Notes: generated by a model from the sequence alone, not told the origin. Positions 6,947 through 18,148 are shown, counted from the first letter of the stretch. The stretch: DNA of 46,965 nt from Polycladomyces subterraneus (GCF_030433435.1 NZ_JANRHH010000043.1:1-46965), one strand, 5' to 3'. Numbers and translations: made by a program.

Positions 6947-8653
6947 TCAATACATCACGCCAGTACGCCGGTGTGTTCGGGCGAAGAAAGCCGGGTCCGG
7001 ATCGAAGTAACGGGGATCGTATTTGGCCACGAAATGACCGTCCGGTGTCAAATACCCTGATCCCCAAGTAGGGTCCATCGTTAACCACCGACCGTCGATG
7101 CGTGCTTCCACCCACGCGTGCCGGTTGCCTTGGGACATACCTTCCACGAACCGCGCTTCGATCCCGATTGACCGCAACAAGGCGATGGTGAGAAAGGTAT
7201 AGTCCTGACAGACCCCTTTTTTCTCGCGCAATGTCTTTAACGCGCTGTCATCCAGCTCGAATGCGTCTGTCCGAAATTTGTCCACATCATAACGCACATG
7301 AGTGGCGACGTATCGGTATATGGCTTTGGCTTTGGCTCGATCATCCGATTGGCCAGCAACGATCTGGCGGGCTAACGCTTTAATTTGCGGCGCATCTGAC
7401 TGAATACCCCTGGACGGCAAAAGATAGCGTAGATCATTCGGTCCCGTGGCGTTCACCTCGAACTGGGCGACACGGAAAAAACGGAAATAGTCACGATGTT
7501 GGTGACTGATTTCCGGAACATTGACCGACACCTCATACCGTCCCGGGCCGAACCGGAGCCAAAAAACCCCGTCAAACCGATAATTTTTGACCGGGATAAA
7601 GTAAGTGGCTTCCTCACCGTCTTTTACCGTTTGAATGATCAATTCCCTCGTCTCACCGGCGTAAGGCGCGTCCGGGTCGATCCGACCGGCGATCCGATAA
7701 TTGTATTTTCCGGTACCTCCACTTGTTTGCGGAACCGTGATCTGGATTCCCCGTTTTTCGTAATCAGCAAAATACCGGATCGGCGCTTTTCTCGATTGAT
7801 CAGTATTATCCACCAAAACCTCCGCGCCTTCCTGGTAGTATCGCTGGCGCTTGGCATCCGGCACCAACACCCGTAACTGATGGATCCCCTTGCCGTAATA
7901 GAGGGGGATGTCAGCGGCAAATGCACCGTTTTTCACCGAAACCAACCGGTCCCAGGATTGTGAGCCTTTCACCAGTTGGATCATCACATCGTCGCGCCCA
8001 TAAGTTTGACGGATCATGCCAGTCACATGAATTCGGCCGTTCGCCCGGACCAACCCCTGCGACGGCTGCGTGAGAGAAAGCCCCGTCTCCCACGCATACG
8101 GCGAATAGGCAATGTCCCGTTTTACCCGGGGATTGACGTTGACGACGGTAAATTGCGTCAGCTCGTAGAAAGTATCAGCTTTCTCACGGCTCGGCAAGCG
8201 AACCATCACCTGATACTCACCTTTACCGGCAAACAATCGGATGTTTTGCGCAAACCTCCCTTTTTTTATGGGGATATAGATATCAAATTCGTTCTCCGGA
8301 CCTGACGACTGATCCCCCATTTTCCGGAGACTCACCCATACAAATGGCGATCGCAATCCGCGATCATTCTTCACCGTGCCGGAAAGGGAAAACGTTTCAT
8401 TTACCGCAAACCTCTGATAACGTGGGGAAGAAAGCGATGCCCCCACTTCCCGCGCGTAGGTGGAGTACTGGAGCGGTTCCTTGATCCATTGTGAGTTGAA
8501 TTGCTGCACCATCTCCGCCAAGGGATCGGTGGAACTGTCCTGATTAAGAAACGGCAGATCGCAAGCGGAAACCATCGCCGACATCAACAACAGCAAAACG
8601 GCGATACCGGTTTGTTTCACTCGTTCCACGCAGTCACCCCGTTTCCGATCCAT
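6947..8653 (-). CDS. Transglutaminase-like lipoprotein
   Basis: A 568-residue exported lipoprotein. The hydrophobic stretch ends in the lipobox VSAC (lipid-bearing Cys31). Repeated beta-rich modules, about residues 50-390, are followed by a C-terminal transglutaminase-like (papain-fold) domain. Cys482 in KGVCQDYT, His512 in GNRHAWVE and Asp527 in LTMDPTWG form the complete catalytic triad. Family knowledge: such proteins are mostly cysteine peptidases or cross-linking enzymes acting at the cell envelope. ATG 8653 has GGAGG only 4 bases away, so a GTG at codon 12 (VKQTG) is an alternative start; both keep the lipobox. It is divergent from the HTH-TPR regulator gene, with Spo0A-box sequences between them. 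Confidence 0.85.
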   Translation of the reverse strand: MDRKRGDCVERVKQTGIAVLLLLMSAMVSACDLPFLNQDSSTDPLAEMVQQFNSQWIKEPLQYSTYAREVGASLSSPRYQRFAVNETFSLSGTVKNDRGLRSPFVWVSLRKMGDQSSGPENEFDIYIPIKKGRFAQNIRLFAGKGEYQVMVRLPSREKADTFYELTQFTVVNVNPRVKRDIAYSPYAWETGLSLTQPSQGLVRANGRIHVTGMIRQTYGRDDVMIQLVKGSQSWDRLVSVKNGAFAADIPLYYGKGIHQLRVLVPDAKRQRYYQEGAEVLVDNTDQSRKAPIRYFADYEKRGIQITVPQTSGGTGKYNYRIAGRIDPDAPYAGETRELIIQTVKDGEEATYFIPVKNYRFDGVFWLRFGPGRYEVSVNVPEISHQHRDYFRFFRVAQFEVNATGPNDLRYLLPSRGIQSDAPQIKALARQIVAGQSDDRAKAKAIYRYVATHVRYDVDKFRTDAFELDDSALKTLREKKGVCQDYTFLTIALLRSIGIEARFVEGMSQGNRHAWVEARIDGRWLTMDPTWGSGYLTPDGHFVAKYDPRYFDPDPAFFARTHRRTGVMY

Positions 8654-8830
8654 TTTGCCTCCATTATCTCACGAAACCGGATCAAATCGCAGCAACACAT
8701 TGATGAAAACAAAAAAATGGGACCGCACGATGCGACCCCGCATTCATATAGACCAAGACCAGACCGAGTGAACGAGCGCCTTCGGTCAATAATAGTGTAC
8801 ACCAGATTTCCGATGCTGTGTTTTTAAAAC

Positions 8831-8847
8831 TTCGACAATATTCGACA
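8831..8847. promoter_or_regulatory. Tandem Spo0A boxes
   Basis: TTCGACA occurs at 8831-8837 and again at 8841-8847, exactly 10 bases (one helical turn) apart. Its complement TGTCGAA is the canonical 0A box bound by the sporulation regulator Spo0A. The pair lies in the 379-base divergent region between the transglutaminase and regulator genes, about 95 bases upstream of the regulator's -35. The rest of that region holds a GACCGA/TCGGTC hairpin near 8762-8787 and AT-rich sequence. Confidence 0.6.
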
Positions 8848-8941
8848 AAAACTCCCCGCCATTTTTTCATTTTTTGCTGCTGTTTTTTGATCATGTTTTA
8901 AAACCCCCAAAAATTGCATTTTTCAAACCTGTATTTGTTTC

Positions 8942-8969
8942 TTGACACCAATCGCGTTCCATGTAAGAT
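8942..8969 (+). promoter_or_regulatory. Sigma-A type promoter for HTH-TPR regulator
   Basis: TTGACA (8942-8947), 16-base spacer, TAAGAT (8964-8969), about 65 bases before the start codon. Confidence 0.6.
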
Positions 8970-9032
8970 TGATATGCAAAGGAATCTGTTCAAAACATGA
9001 TATGTTGCCTCAAAATTAAAGGCAGGTGAACC

Positions 9033-10388
9033 GTGATCGAGCTCGGTCACAACATCCGGCGCCGGCGAAAGGAACTGGGTTTGACGCAATCGCAATTGGC
9101 TAATGGAATTATTTCCACTCCTTATCTCAGCTTGATCGAAAACGGCAAAGCGTTGCCTCGTCCAGACATACTGCTCCCACTAGCCGAGCGGCTTCAGACC
9201 AGTGTGGAGAGTTTAATGGGGGTTACCGACGAAAACACAATGGAGCAAGTGCAGTCCCTGATCGAAAAAGCGCGGTCTGCACTTGTCTATGAAGCCAACG
9301 GCTACGAGCAGGCTCATCAGTATGTCGACACGCTTCGCAAGCTGGTGGAGTCCGTCTCCGACCCCCATATCCTGATGAAAGTGGATCTTTTGGAAATCAA
9401 CTTGTATGAGCACAAATTCGATATTGACCGGTATACACAATTGATGAAATCCTTCGAAGAAAAATGGGAAAATTTCCGAAACAATCCTGACATTCTTGTC
9501 CAATATTTACGGATCAAAGGGAACATGGAATTTCACATGGCCCGCTACGAAAAGGCCATGTGGTACTACAAGGCGGCGGAGAAACGATTGGCCGATGTAA
9601 CGGACGAAATTGAGAAAGGTTACATATACGGCAACCTGGGAAAAACATACTTGTTGCTGGCCAATCCCTCCCTCGGGATCCTGTACGCGGAAAAAGCAAT
9701 GCAGATCATGTCGGCACACGATCGCTGGCTGGAAATGTGTCATCTGCTGCAACTGATCGGATCATGCTACTGTTACAACGGCGAATATGAGGAGGCGTTA
9801 CAATACTTTGAACGTATCCTGCGCATGTGTGATCAGTTTCTTGTTTCCTCTCTTCTCATCTCGCGGGCCTATCATGAAATCGGCATCTGCCACATGAAAT
9901 TGGGCAATACCGAAAAAGCCATCGATTTTCTGAATCAATCGCTGGATGTAGTGGAGCCCGGCGAATTGCCCGACTGGGAAATCGGAGTGGTCCACCAATC
10001 CCTGTGCCAGACGTACTTGAAACGCGGAGACCTCATCCAGGCCAAGAAACATATCCTCACGGCTCTGGAACTGCTTCAAGGCAGAAAAAACTTTTTGGCG
10101 GAATGTTACATCTACCTCGGGAAAATCGCCTACGCCGAAAACAATCCGGAAACATTCGTCACCTACTATATGCGTGCCATCGAGATTTTCGAGGAACTCG
10201 ACATCGCGGAGAAAATCGCACGTGCATCTCATACGCTGGGAAGATACTTCCTGGAAGAAGGTGAGCATCAACGGGGTGCCCAATTGTTGCTCAAAGCATC
10301 CCGACACTACAGTCAATTGATCCCGACCGTGGATTTTGATGTCGATTTGCCCACCCCAACGAAAGCGGCACAACAAAAAAGCGGGTAA
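9033..10388 (+). CDS. HTH-TPR (RRNPP-like) transcriptional regulator
   Basis: A 451-residue cytoplasmic DNA-binding regulator. Residues 3-62 form an XRE-type helix-turn-helix (LGHNIRRRRKELGLTQSQLA..TPYLSLIENGKALPRPD). The rest is alpha-helical with tetratricopeptide repeats, for example YEKAMWYYKAAEKRL, YEEALQYFERIL, TEKAIDFLNQSLDVV and IQAKKHILTALELL. This layout is that of the RRNPP family (PlcR, Rap-like, Rgg), which bind short peptide pheromones. GTG 9033 follows AGGTGA. No convincing secreted peptide gene is next to it; the only candidate frame (TTG 10410) runs into an intergenic repeat. A sigma-A promoter and tandem Spo0A boxes lie upstream, so a link to sporulation or stationary phase is inferred. 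Confidence 0.85.
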   Translation: MIELGHNIRRRRKELGLTQSQLANGIISTPYLSLIENGKALPRPDILLPLAERLQTSVESLMGVTDENTMEQVQSLIEKARSALVYEANGYEQAHQYVDTLRKLVESVSDPHILMKVDLLEINLYEHKFDIDRYTQLMKSFEEKWENFRNNPDILVQYLRIKGNMEFHMARYEKAMWYYKAAEKRLADVTDEIEKGYIYGNLGKTYLLLANPSLGILYAEKAMQIMSAHDRWLEMCHLLQLIGSCYCYNGEYEEALQYFERILRMCDQFLVSSLLISRAYHEIGICHMKLGNTEKAIDFLNQSLDVVEPGELPDWEIGVVHQSLCQTYLKRGDLIQAKKHILTALELLQGRKNFLAECYIYLGKIAYAENNPETFVTYYMRAIEIFEELDIAEKIARASHTLGRYFLEEGEHQRGAQLLLKASRHYSQLIPTVDFDVDLPTPTKAAQQKSG

Positions 10389-10436
10389 CCCTTGTAGGAG
10401 GATTACCCATTGGTTGTTGACAGAGTGGTGGATGAG

Positions 10437-10690
10437 GTGTCTGTGGTCATCCATCAAGCAGCACTGTTTCCCAGGCGAGCGACTTTACCAAGCCCGACCG
10501 AGCGGAGAACCGGAAAGGCGCAGGAATTCTATCGCGGGCAATTTCCTCTTGAGCAAAGCGTATTTTGCCCGCGTCCCCCGCCCCCGGTTCGCAGCGGACA
10601 AGACTAGCTTCCTTGCAGGGCGCAGGTGGAGAGAGCCGGGAAATATGCACTTGATATAGATCAGAATTCGGAACTCTTGGACTTTGCATC
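10437..10690 (+). repeat. Dispersed structured intergenic repeat, copy A
   Basis: Aligns along nearly its whole length with 31561-31779 and, in its 5' and 3' parts, with the complement of 34594-34719. Shared blocks include GGCGAGCGA, AAGCCCGaCCGAG, CCGGAAAgGCGCAGGAAT, TTTGCCCGCGTCC and AGCTTCCTTGC. It folds: TTTCCC (10467-10472) with GGGAAA (10638-10643), and inside it CGCGGGCAA (10533-10541) with TTGCCCGCG (10565-10573). Open frames on both strands inside it are artefacts. The region 10389-10748 holds only this repeat and the duplicated terminator-like sequence GCGGGTAACCCTTGTNGGAGG (10381-10401 and 10697-10717) that flanks it. Confidence 0.75.
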
Positions 10691-10695
10691 AACTT

Positions 10696-10732
10696 GGCGG
10701 GTAACCCTTGTTGGAGGTTGCCCGCCGTTTTT
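10696..10732 (+). terminator. Terminator downstream of regulator and repeat A
   Basis: GGCGGG-t-AACC / GGTT-g-CCCGCC stem followed by GTTTTTG. A near copy overlapping the regulator stop (10381-10409) has a weaker stem and no T tract. Confidence 0.7.
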
Positions 10733-10748
10733 GTAAGGATAACCAAAC

Positions 10749-12926
<2,178 letters not shown>

Positions 12927-15116
12927 CTAGCTTTCCACGCGTGTAATCGGGGCATACCGCGCCAATAGGCGCTTAACGCCGACCGGTGCGGAGAAGGCGA
13001 TGTTCAGCTCGGTATCGTCGCCTACTCCCTGCACTTTGACTACCGTACCCACGCCCCATTTGCCGTGACGCACCTTGTCCCCCACACGCCAATCGACGTC
13101 CGGGTTGGGAGTGGGCCGTCTGACAGGACCATGTCGCAACGTCGGTTTGGTCCCTGCCGTTTCTCTCCCGTCTGCCGGTTGGATCAGATGTTCGGGGATC
13201 TCGGTGAGGAAACGGGAAGGCGGATTGGCACTCGTTTGTCCAAACAACATCCGCATCCGTGCCCGGGTCAGATACAACCGTTTCTCCGCCCGCGTGATCC
13301 CGACGTATGCCAGACGCCGCTCTTCCTCCATCTCCTCCTCGTCGTCCAACGACCGGATATGCGGAAAAATGCCTTCCTCCATCCCGACAAGGAACACGTG
13401 CGGAAATTCCAGCCCCTTGGCGCTGTGCAACGTCATGAGGGTGACACCGCTATCCGCCTCATCCTCCTCTTCCAACGTGTCGATGTCCGAGATCAGGGCC
13501 AGGTCGGTCAAAAAGGCAACAAGCGTCTTATCCTCACTACGCTGTTCAAATTCCTGCGCCACCGAAAGAAACTCGTCGATATTCTCCAGACGAGAGGCGG
13601 CTTCCAACGTCCCTTCCTTTTTCAACTCCTCCCGATAGCCGGAACGCTTCAACACCTCTTCGGTCAGCTCGACCGCAGAGAGGTACTCCACCATCGCGTG
13701 TAGTTCACGGATCAACTGAACGAACGATGAAAGCGGCTTGAGGAAGCGGGCCGACAGTCCGATCGCTTCCGCCTCCAGCAGAGCTTCAAACAGGGAAATG
13801 CCGTGATCCGCTGCATGTTGGGCGATCTTGTCCATCGTCGCCTGACCGATGCCCCGTTTGGGCACATTGATCACGCGTTGCAGACTGAGATCGTCATGCG
13901 GATTGACCACCAAACGCAGATAAGCCAGAATGTCTTTGATCTCTTTGCGCTCGTAGAACTTGATGCCCCCAACCACCTGGTAGGGAATGTTGGATTTGAG
14001 AAAAACCTCCTCCAACACCCGTGATTGCGCATTGGTCCGGTACAACACCGCATAGTCGGAATAGGCGTTGCCTTCCCGGTGTCCCCTGATGATGGTCTCC
14101 GCCACAAAATAGGCTTCATCATGCTCATTGTCCGCTTCAAACAACTGAATGCGCTCGCCCCGTTCATTTTCCGTCCACAATTTCTTCGGCTTGCGCGAGC
14201 GGTTATGTTCGATCACTCCGTTGGCCGCATCCAAAATGGTCTGCGTCGAACGGTAGTTTTGCTCCAGTTTGATCACCTGTGCCGACGGATAATCCCGCTC
14301 GAAATGCAGGATGTTGGATATGTCCGCCCCACGGAAGCGGTAGATCGACTGATCCGAGTCCCCGACAACGCACAGGTTCTGGTGCCGGGCCGCCAGATGT
14401 TTCACCAACACGTACTGTGCATGGTTGGTATCCTGGTACTCGTCGATGTGAATGTATTGGAACTTGCGTTGGTAGTAGTCCAGCACTTCCGGTGCTTGTT
14501 GGTACAACTGCACGGTGGTCATCAGCAAATCGTCGAAATCAAGCGATTGGTTTTGCCGCAGACGGTGTTGGTACCCCTTATACACCTCCGCCGCCACTTC
14601 ATCCATGAGTCCATCGACCCGTTCCTTCATCTGGCGGGGAGTAAGCAACTGGTTCTTGGCCTGGCTGATCCGATGCAGAACGCCCCGAGGTTCAAATTTT
14701 TTGGGGTCCAGGTTTTGTTCCTTCATCACCTGTTTGATGACGGTGAGCTGATCAGAGGTATCCAGTATGGTGAAATTGCGCGAATATCCGATTCGATCGA
14801 TGTCCCGCCGCAAAATCCGGACACACATTGCATGAAACGTGGAAATCCAGATTTCCTCGGCTGACGGACCCACCAGGGAGACGATCCGCTCTTTCATCTC
14901 CCGCGCCGCTTTATTGGTGAATGTGATAGCCAGGATGTTCCATGGGTGTACTCCCCTGGAAAGCAAATACGCCACGCGCCGGGTCAGCACCCGGGTCTTT
15001 CCACTTCCGGCGCCAGCCACGACCAGCACGGGGCCTTCGGTCGTTTCCACCGCCCTCCGTTGTTCCGGATTGAGCCCTTGCAGCAAGGCTTCTGTCGTGT
15101 CCGCATGTTGTGCCAT
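12927..15116 (-). CDS. pcrA: ATP-dependent DNA helicase PcrA (UvrD/Rep family)
   Basis: 3'-5' superfamily 1A helicase for repair, rolling-circle replication and removal of RNA polymerase or RecA from DNA. About 729 residues. Walker A GAGSGKT is at residues 35-41, and the family motifs follow: [24 protein letters not shown] (motif II), [31 protein letters not shown] and [13 protein letters not shown]. The C-terminal tail with [16 protein letters not shown] is the PcrA Tudor-like domain that contacts RNA polymerase. ATG 15116 is chosen (AACAGGTG lies upstream); the GTG at 15131 is an alternative that overlaps the end of pcrB. Order pcrB-pcrA-ligA as in B. subtilis. Confidence 0.97.
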   Translation of the reverse strand: MAQHADTTEALLQGLNPEQRRAVETTEGPVLVVAGAGSGKTRVLTRRVAYLLSRGVHPWNILAITFTNKAAREMKERIVSLVGPSAEEIWISTFHAMCVRILRRDIDRIGYSRNFTILDTSDQLTVIKQVMKEQNLDPKKFEPRGVLHRISQAKNQLLTPRQMKERVDGLMDEVAAEVYKGYQHRLRQNQSLDFDDLLMTTVQLYQQAPEVLDYYQRKFQYIHIDEYQDTNHAQYVLVKHLAARHQNLCVVGDSDQSIYRFRGADISNILHFERDYPSAQVIKLEQNYRSTQTILDAANGVIEHNRSRKPKKLWTENERGERIQLFEADNEHDEAYFVAETIIRGHREGNAYSDYAVLYRTNAQSRVLEEVFLKSNIPYQVVGGIKFYERKEIKDILAYLRLVVNPHDDLSLQRVINVPKRGIGQATMDKIAQHAADHGISLFEALLEAEAIGLSARFLKPLSSFVQLIRELHAMVEYLSAVELTEEVLKRSGYREELKKEGTLEAASRLENIDEFLSVAQEFEQRSEDKTLVAFLTDLALISDIDTLEEEDEADSGVTLMTLHSAKGLEFPHVFLVGMEEGIFPHIRSLDDEEEMEEERRLAYVGITRAEKRLYLTRARMRMLFGQTSANPPSRFLTEIPEHLIQPADGRETAGTKPTLRHGPVRRPTPNPDVDWRVGDKVRHGKWGVGTVVKVQGVGDDTELNIAFSAPVGVKRLLARYAPITRVES

Positions 15117-15134
15117 AAAAATGGATCGCACCTG

Positions 15135-15884
15135 TTACGAGGCGCGATGCCCTCCTTTCCCTTTGTCGCTTTTCACGTCGACTTCCACATCCGTTTCCTT
15201 CACCCATTTTACCGTTTGGACGGCCGCATCCACGTTGTAATAGACCAAATTTCCCACCACGACGGTATCTGCGATCTTCGCCATCGTGCGGGCACTCTCC
15301 TCGGACTGGATCCCGCCGCCGTAAAACAGACGCGTACCCGCCAAGCCCTTCCGCGCCGCACGCACGATATCGGGTTCACCGAACGTACCGCTGTACTCGA
15401 CATAAAATACAGGCAATCCAAACAGATATTCCGCCATGCGAGCATACGCGGTCACATCATCCTTGTCCAACGGGTAGCGTGATTTCGTCAACCGTGCCAC
15501 CTTGGACTCAGGGTTGAGCACGACGTAACCCAATACCATGACATCTTCCCACGGGATCATGGTACCGTAAATCTTTACCGCCTCATGATGCGCTCCCACG
15601 ATCCAATGTGTGGAACCCGAATTCAATACGGTAGGAATCAGATAGCCATCAAATCCGGGAACCACCGCCGATTTTTTGGAGATCTCCTGTACGCACTCCA
15701 CTGGGTAGCGCCGCACGCGTGTCAGCAGTTCCCAAGTATTGTCGAATGTGATGCCGTCCGTACCACCGATGATGATCGCGTCCGTATCCGATTGACATAT
15801 CCGTTCCAACGCCCGGTCCGACAACACACGGTTGGGATCGAGCTTGAAAACGTGTCGCCAACTTTTTGCTCGCTCTTTCAGCAT
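15135..15884 (-). CDS. pcrB: Heptaprenylglyceryl phosphate synthase PcrB
   Basis: TIM-barrel prenyltransferase that joins heptaprenyl diphosphate to sn-glycerol-1-phosphate, making an archaeal-type ether lipid precursor in Bacillales. 249 residues. Visible family signatures are FKLDPNRVLSD near the N terminus, IIIGGTDGITFDNT, GYLIPTVLNSGS, FYVEYSGTFG, and the phosphate-binding LFYGGGIQSEESAR with VVVGN near the end. ATG 15884 is preceded by GGAAGGAG at 9 bases. It ends just before pcrA, and the two are very likely co-transcribed. A terminator separates it from yerC upstream. Confidence 0.95.
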   Translation of the reverse strand: MLKERAKSWRHVFKLDPNRVLSDRALERICQSDTDAIIIGGTDGITFDNTWELLTRVRRYPVECVQEISKKSAVVPGFDGYLIPTVLNSGSTHWIVGAHHEAVKIYGTMIPWEDVMVLGYVVLNPESKVARLTKSRYPLDKDDVTAYARMAEYLFGLPVFYVEYSGTFGEPDIVRAARKGLAGTRLFYGGGIQSEESARTMAKIADTVVVGNLVYYNVDAAVQTVKWVKETDVEVDVKSDKGKGGHRAS

Positions 15885-15943
15885 GGATGCCGGCTCCTTC
15901 CCGTCCCCTTACATTCAGCAACATTATACACAACCGGACAGCG

Positions 15944-15990
15944 GAGAAAAAGAAAACCCCCGGAAGGATTCTGGGGTCCTTTCATGGGGG
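15944..15990 (-). terminator. Terminator downstream of yerC
   Basis: On the minus strand a CCCCC..GGGGG stem (15990-15986 with 15961-15957) with inner AAGG/CCTT pairing, then TTTTCTTTTT. It separates yerC from pcrB. Confidence 0.8.
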
Positions 15991-16017
15991 CATGTTCTGT
16001 AAGGCGGTTTCATCCCG

Positions 16018-16323
16018 TCACTTTTCCTTTTCCTCTTCCTCCAAACGCTCCAACACCAGCTTGTATCCGTCCGTTCCGTAATGAAGACAACGCTTCACAC
16101 GAGAAATGGTGGCCGTGCTGGCCCCTGTTTCCGATTCGATCTGGCTGTATGTGTACCCTTTGCGGAGCATCCGGGCAACTTCCAGGCGCTGGGCCAAAGA
16201 CTTGATTTCGCCGACCGTGCAGAGGTCGTCGAAAAACTGGTAGCACTCTTCCACATTACGCAGTGTCAAGACCGCTTTAAACAGCTGCTCCAACTCTTTC
16301 TTGCGCAGTTTGTTCAGTTGCAT
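16018..16323 (-). CDS. yerC: YerC, TrpR-superfamily DNA-binding protein
   Basis: Small helical protein of 101 residues, YerC/YecD family, with the TrpR fold. The helix-turn-helix is seen in LAQRLEVARMLRKGYTYSQIESETGASTATISRVKRCL (about residues 42-80). The C-terminal tail is charged (LERLEEEEKEK). Family knowledge: these are predicted dimeric repressors whose targets are poorly known; ligand is unknown. ATG 16323 has GGGGGTGA 4-5 bases upstream. It lies between yerB and pcrB as in B. subtilis. A Spo0A-box sequence lies 50 bases upstream of the start. Confidence 0.92.
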   Translation of the reverse strand: MQLNKLRKKELEQLFKAVLTLRNVEECYQFFDDLCTVGEIKSLAQRLEVARMLRKGYTYSQIESETGASTATISRVKRCLHYGTDGYKLVLERLEEEEKEK

Positions 16324-16373
16324 CCGTTCACCCCCTGCGGCAGACGAACACTTTCACGATTTAAAGTAGAAGA

Positions 16374-16380
16374 TTCGACA
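16374..16380. promoter_or_regulatory. Single Spo0A-box sequence upstream of yerC
   Basis: TTCGACA (complement TGTCGAA) in the short yerB-yerC spacer. A single 7-mer can arise by chance. Confidence 0.3.
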
Positions 16381-16401
16381 ATCCGTCCCGTTGTTCCTCC
16401 C

Positions 16402-17388
16402 CTATTGAAATGTAACCTTTCCATTTTCGGGGATCACATTCACCCACGTCTTGCCCGGGACCAACGATACGATTTTACCATGAACCGTCGGTACGATGAC
16501 ACCGGAACGATTTTCCCATCGAATGGGGATCGCTTTGCCTTTTTGGAACAGATAACCGTCTCCCGATCCTGAAAGGTCCACTTCCCGATGTCCGGCACTG
16601 TCGAAAATGTGATGTTTCGCACGTATGACCAGCACGTTTTGCATGGTGAGCGGCTGACCGCTTTCCCTGTCCACTTGTTTCTCCCCTTGCGTGAAACGGA
16701 CATATGCCTGCTGCCCGCTGTCGTATGCATATCCACAGCTGTACAGACGATGATACACGATGTGGATCTGTTCGGCCGGCTTTCCGCTGTCGGTGGCCCC
16801 GTGCGCCGAAAACGTCAGCGGCAAATGCAGAGGAGCGGTATGGTATCCTTTGGATCGAGCGCCTTGTACCAGCTTGCTCAAATCGGTATATAAATTGTGC
16901 GGCGGCTTCCGAAATCCCACCCGCCAAAAATACCGGGAATCCTCGTGAATCCCGTCAAGATGATGGAGTCCTTCCTGTTTGATTGTCTCCATGGCGTTGG
17001 TCGCCCCGCCGGCATGAGCGACCACGGCATGAAGACCCTTTGCCAAGTCCAGATAGTACTCCCGCACACTGCGAACCGGACCCACCACCCCGGATGTCTC
17101 ACTGTGATAAAACGCCGCAAACCGCGTGATCTCCCCTTCAGCCAGGATCTCATACACCCAGTCGGCACGACCCAATCCCGTTTGCGGACGGGCTTGGTGA
17201 TGATTGTTGATCATCACCATCAAAATCATAGGGTCCCGGTTCTTCGTTGGCAACCCCGTAAGCGGTTCCCGATTTTGCTGCACAGCGGGTTCCTGCCGCG
17301 GACCTGGCTCCTTTCCTACATGACCGCACCCGGCCAACCACACCATCAATCCACAGATGACCAATCCAAGAAGCCACTTCCGCATCAT
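16402..17388 (-). CDS. yerB: YerB-like DUF3048 lipoprotein
   Basis: Exported lipoprotein of 328 residues. Signal peptide with lipobox LAGC (Cys21) is followed by the DUF3048 N-terminal domain (LTGLPTKNRDPMILMVMINNHHQARPQTGLGRADWVYE) and, near the end, the DUF3048 C-terminal domain (SGSGDGYLFQKGKAIPIRWENRSG). Conserved GPVRSVREYYLDLA is also present. The biochemical role of the family is not known. ATG 17388 has AAAAGGGG upstream; the next codon is also ATG. It lies upstream of yerC, as in B. subtilis, but yerA is now more than 5 kb away. Confidence 0.9.
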   Translation of the reverse strand: MMRKWLLGLVICGLMVWLAGCGHVGKEPGPRQEPAVQQNREPLTGLPTKNRDPMILMVMINNHHQARPQTGLGRADWVYEILAEGEITRFAAFYHSETSGVVGPVRSVREYYLDLAKGLHAVVAHAGGATNAMETIKQEGLHHLDGIHEDSRYFWRVGFRKPPHNLYTDLSKLVQGARSKGYHTAPLHLPLTFSAHGATDSGKPAEQIHIVYHRLYSCGYAYDSGQQAYVRFTQGEKQVDRESGQPLTMQNVLVIRAKHHIFDSAGHREVDLSGSGDGYLFQKGKAIPIRWENRSGVIVPTVHGKIVSLVPGKTWVNVIPENGKVTFQ

Positions 17389-17479
17389 GTATCTACCCCT
17401 TTTTCAAAATATTTCCTTTCACTCTTTCCACACGAAAATCCCTGTCCCTTTTTTCCGTTATAAAGAGCGTGCAGGAAAA

Positions 17480-17790
17480 ACCAGCCCTTCAGAGTTGGAG
17501 TGATCGCGAGCGTCGGGCGAGAGAGGGCTTCACGCCTCTCACAAGTCCGACAAAATTTTGGTAAAACCAAGTCGAGGAGTGAGAAAACACTTAAAAAATA
17601 CTATGTGAGTGAAAACTCAAGAAACGAAAATCACCCAAGCTTGATCAAAGCCTTCGTGGATGGATGTGGGTTCCACGCCGGATGAAGCGAGAAGACCACG
17701 GCGACCAATGGGATTGCCTCTGGTGCTTCAGCCGCTAGAGGGCAAGTCACGAAAAAGTATGTAGACGTTTGCCAATTATGACAGGTGGAA
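17480..17790 (+). other. Structured stretch without a credible gene, possible ncRNA or mobile-element remnant
   Basis: The region 17389-17877 has no convincing gene; a 61-codon frame at 17500 has no clear ribosome binding site. Several foldable units follow each other on the plus strand: GTCGG/CCGAC (17512-17516 with 17547-17551) enclosing GAGA.GGC/GCCTCTC; TTGGT/ACCAA (about 17557-17569); GTGGGTTCCAC (about 17667-17677); and TTGCCTCT/AGAGGGCAA (17714-17721 with 17737-17745). There is no T tract at the end. It resembles the compact, multi-hairpin scaffolds of transposon guide RNAs, but I cannot assign it to a known class. Confidence 0.35.
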
Positions 17791-17877
17791 AATAACAAGG
17801 GTAAGGATGAAGTAGGAATCCGTTGTGTGGATGACGAATGTTGCTGACGTCAAAGCGAAGAACAAAGGAGGAATGAC

Positions 17878-18147
17878 ATGTCCATTCGGGTGGAGACGCG
17901 CGGAGTCGAGGAACACCAGCATCCGTTTTACATCATTCGCTACGCCGTTGTCAGGGACGGTGAGGAATACATCGCCAGTGTCGCCCGTTATGTACATAAC
18001 ACTCAAGGGGGAAAAGTGCAGTTTCTGGAACAGGACATGCGAAAAATCCAGCAACTGCCCAACGCCATTGAACACCTGAACGAAGTGGAGCGCGTCGTCA
18101 AAGAAGAAGCGGTGCGGTTGATGGAACAGTTGAAAACGGATGACTGA
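17878..18147 (+). CDS. Conserved-looking hypothetical protein (89 aa)
   Basis: I do not recognise this gene. ATG 17878 is preceded by GGAGG at 6 bases, and a strong terminator starts directly after the stop, so it is very likely expressed alone. The product looks like a small alpha/beta protein: two or three strands (HPFYIIRYAVVRDGEEYIASVARYVH) and then a long charged helix (NAIEHLNEVERVVKEEAVRLMEQL). No signal peptide or membrane segment is seen. It follows the structured stretch at 17480-17790. Confidence 0.6.
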   Translation: MSIRVETRGVEEHQHPFYIIRYAVVRDGEEYIASVARYVHNTQGGKVQFLEQDMRKIQQLPNAIEHLNEVERVVKEEAVRLMEQLKTDD

Positions 18148-18148
18148 T

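Noticed and set aside
10410-10607. 65-codon frame with TTG start and GGAGG, after the regulator
   Set aside because: The binding site is good, but most of the frame is repeat A sequence. At best the first about 20 codons are a truncated gene.
17500-17685. 61-codon plus-strand frame in the structured locus
   Set aside because: No ribosome binding site, odd composition, and its bases are used by several hairpins.
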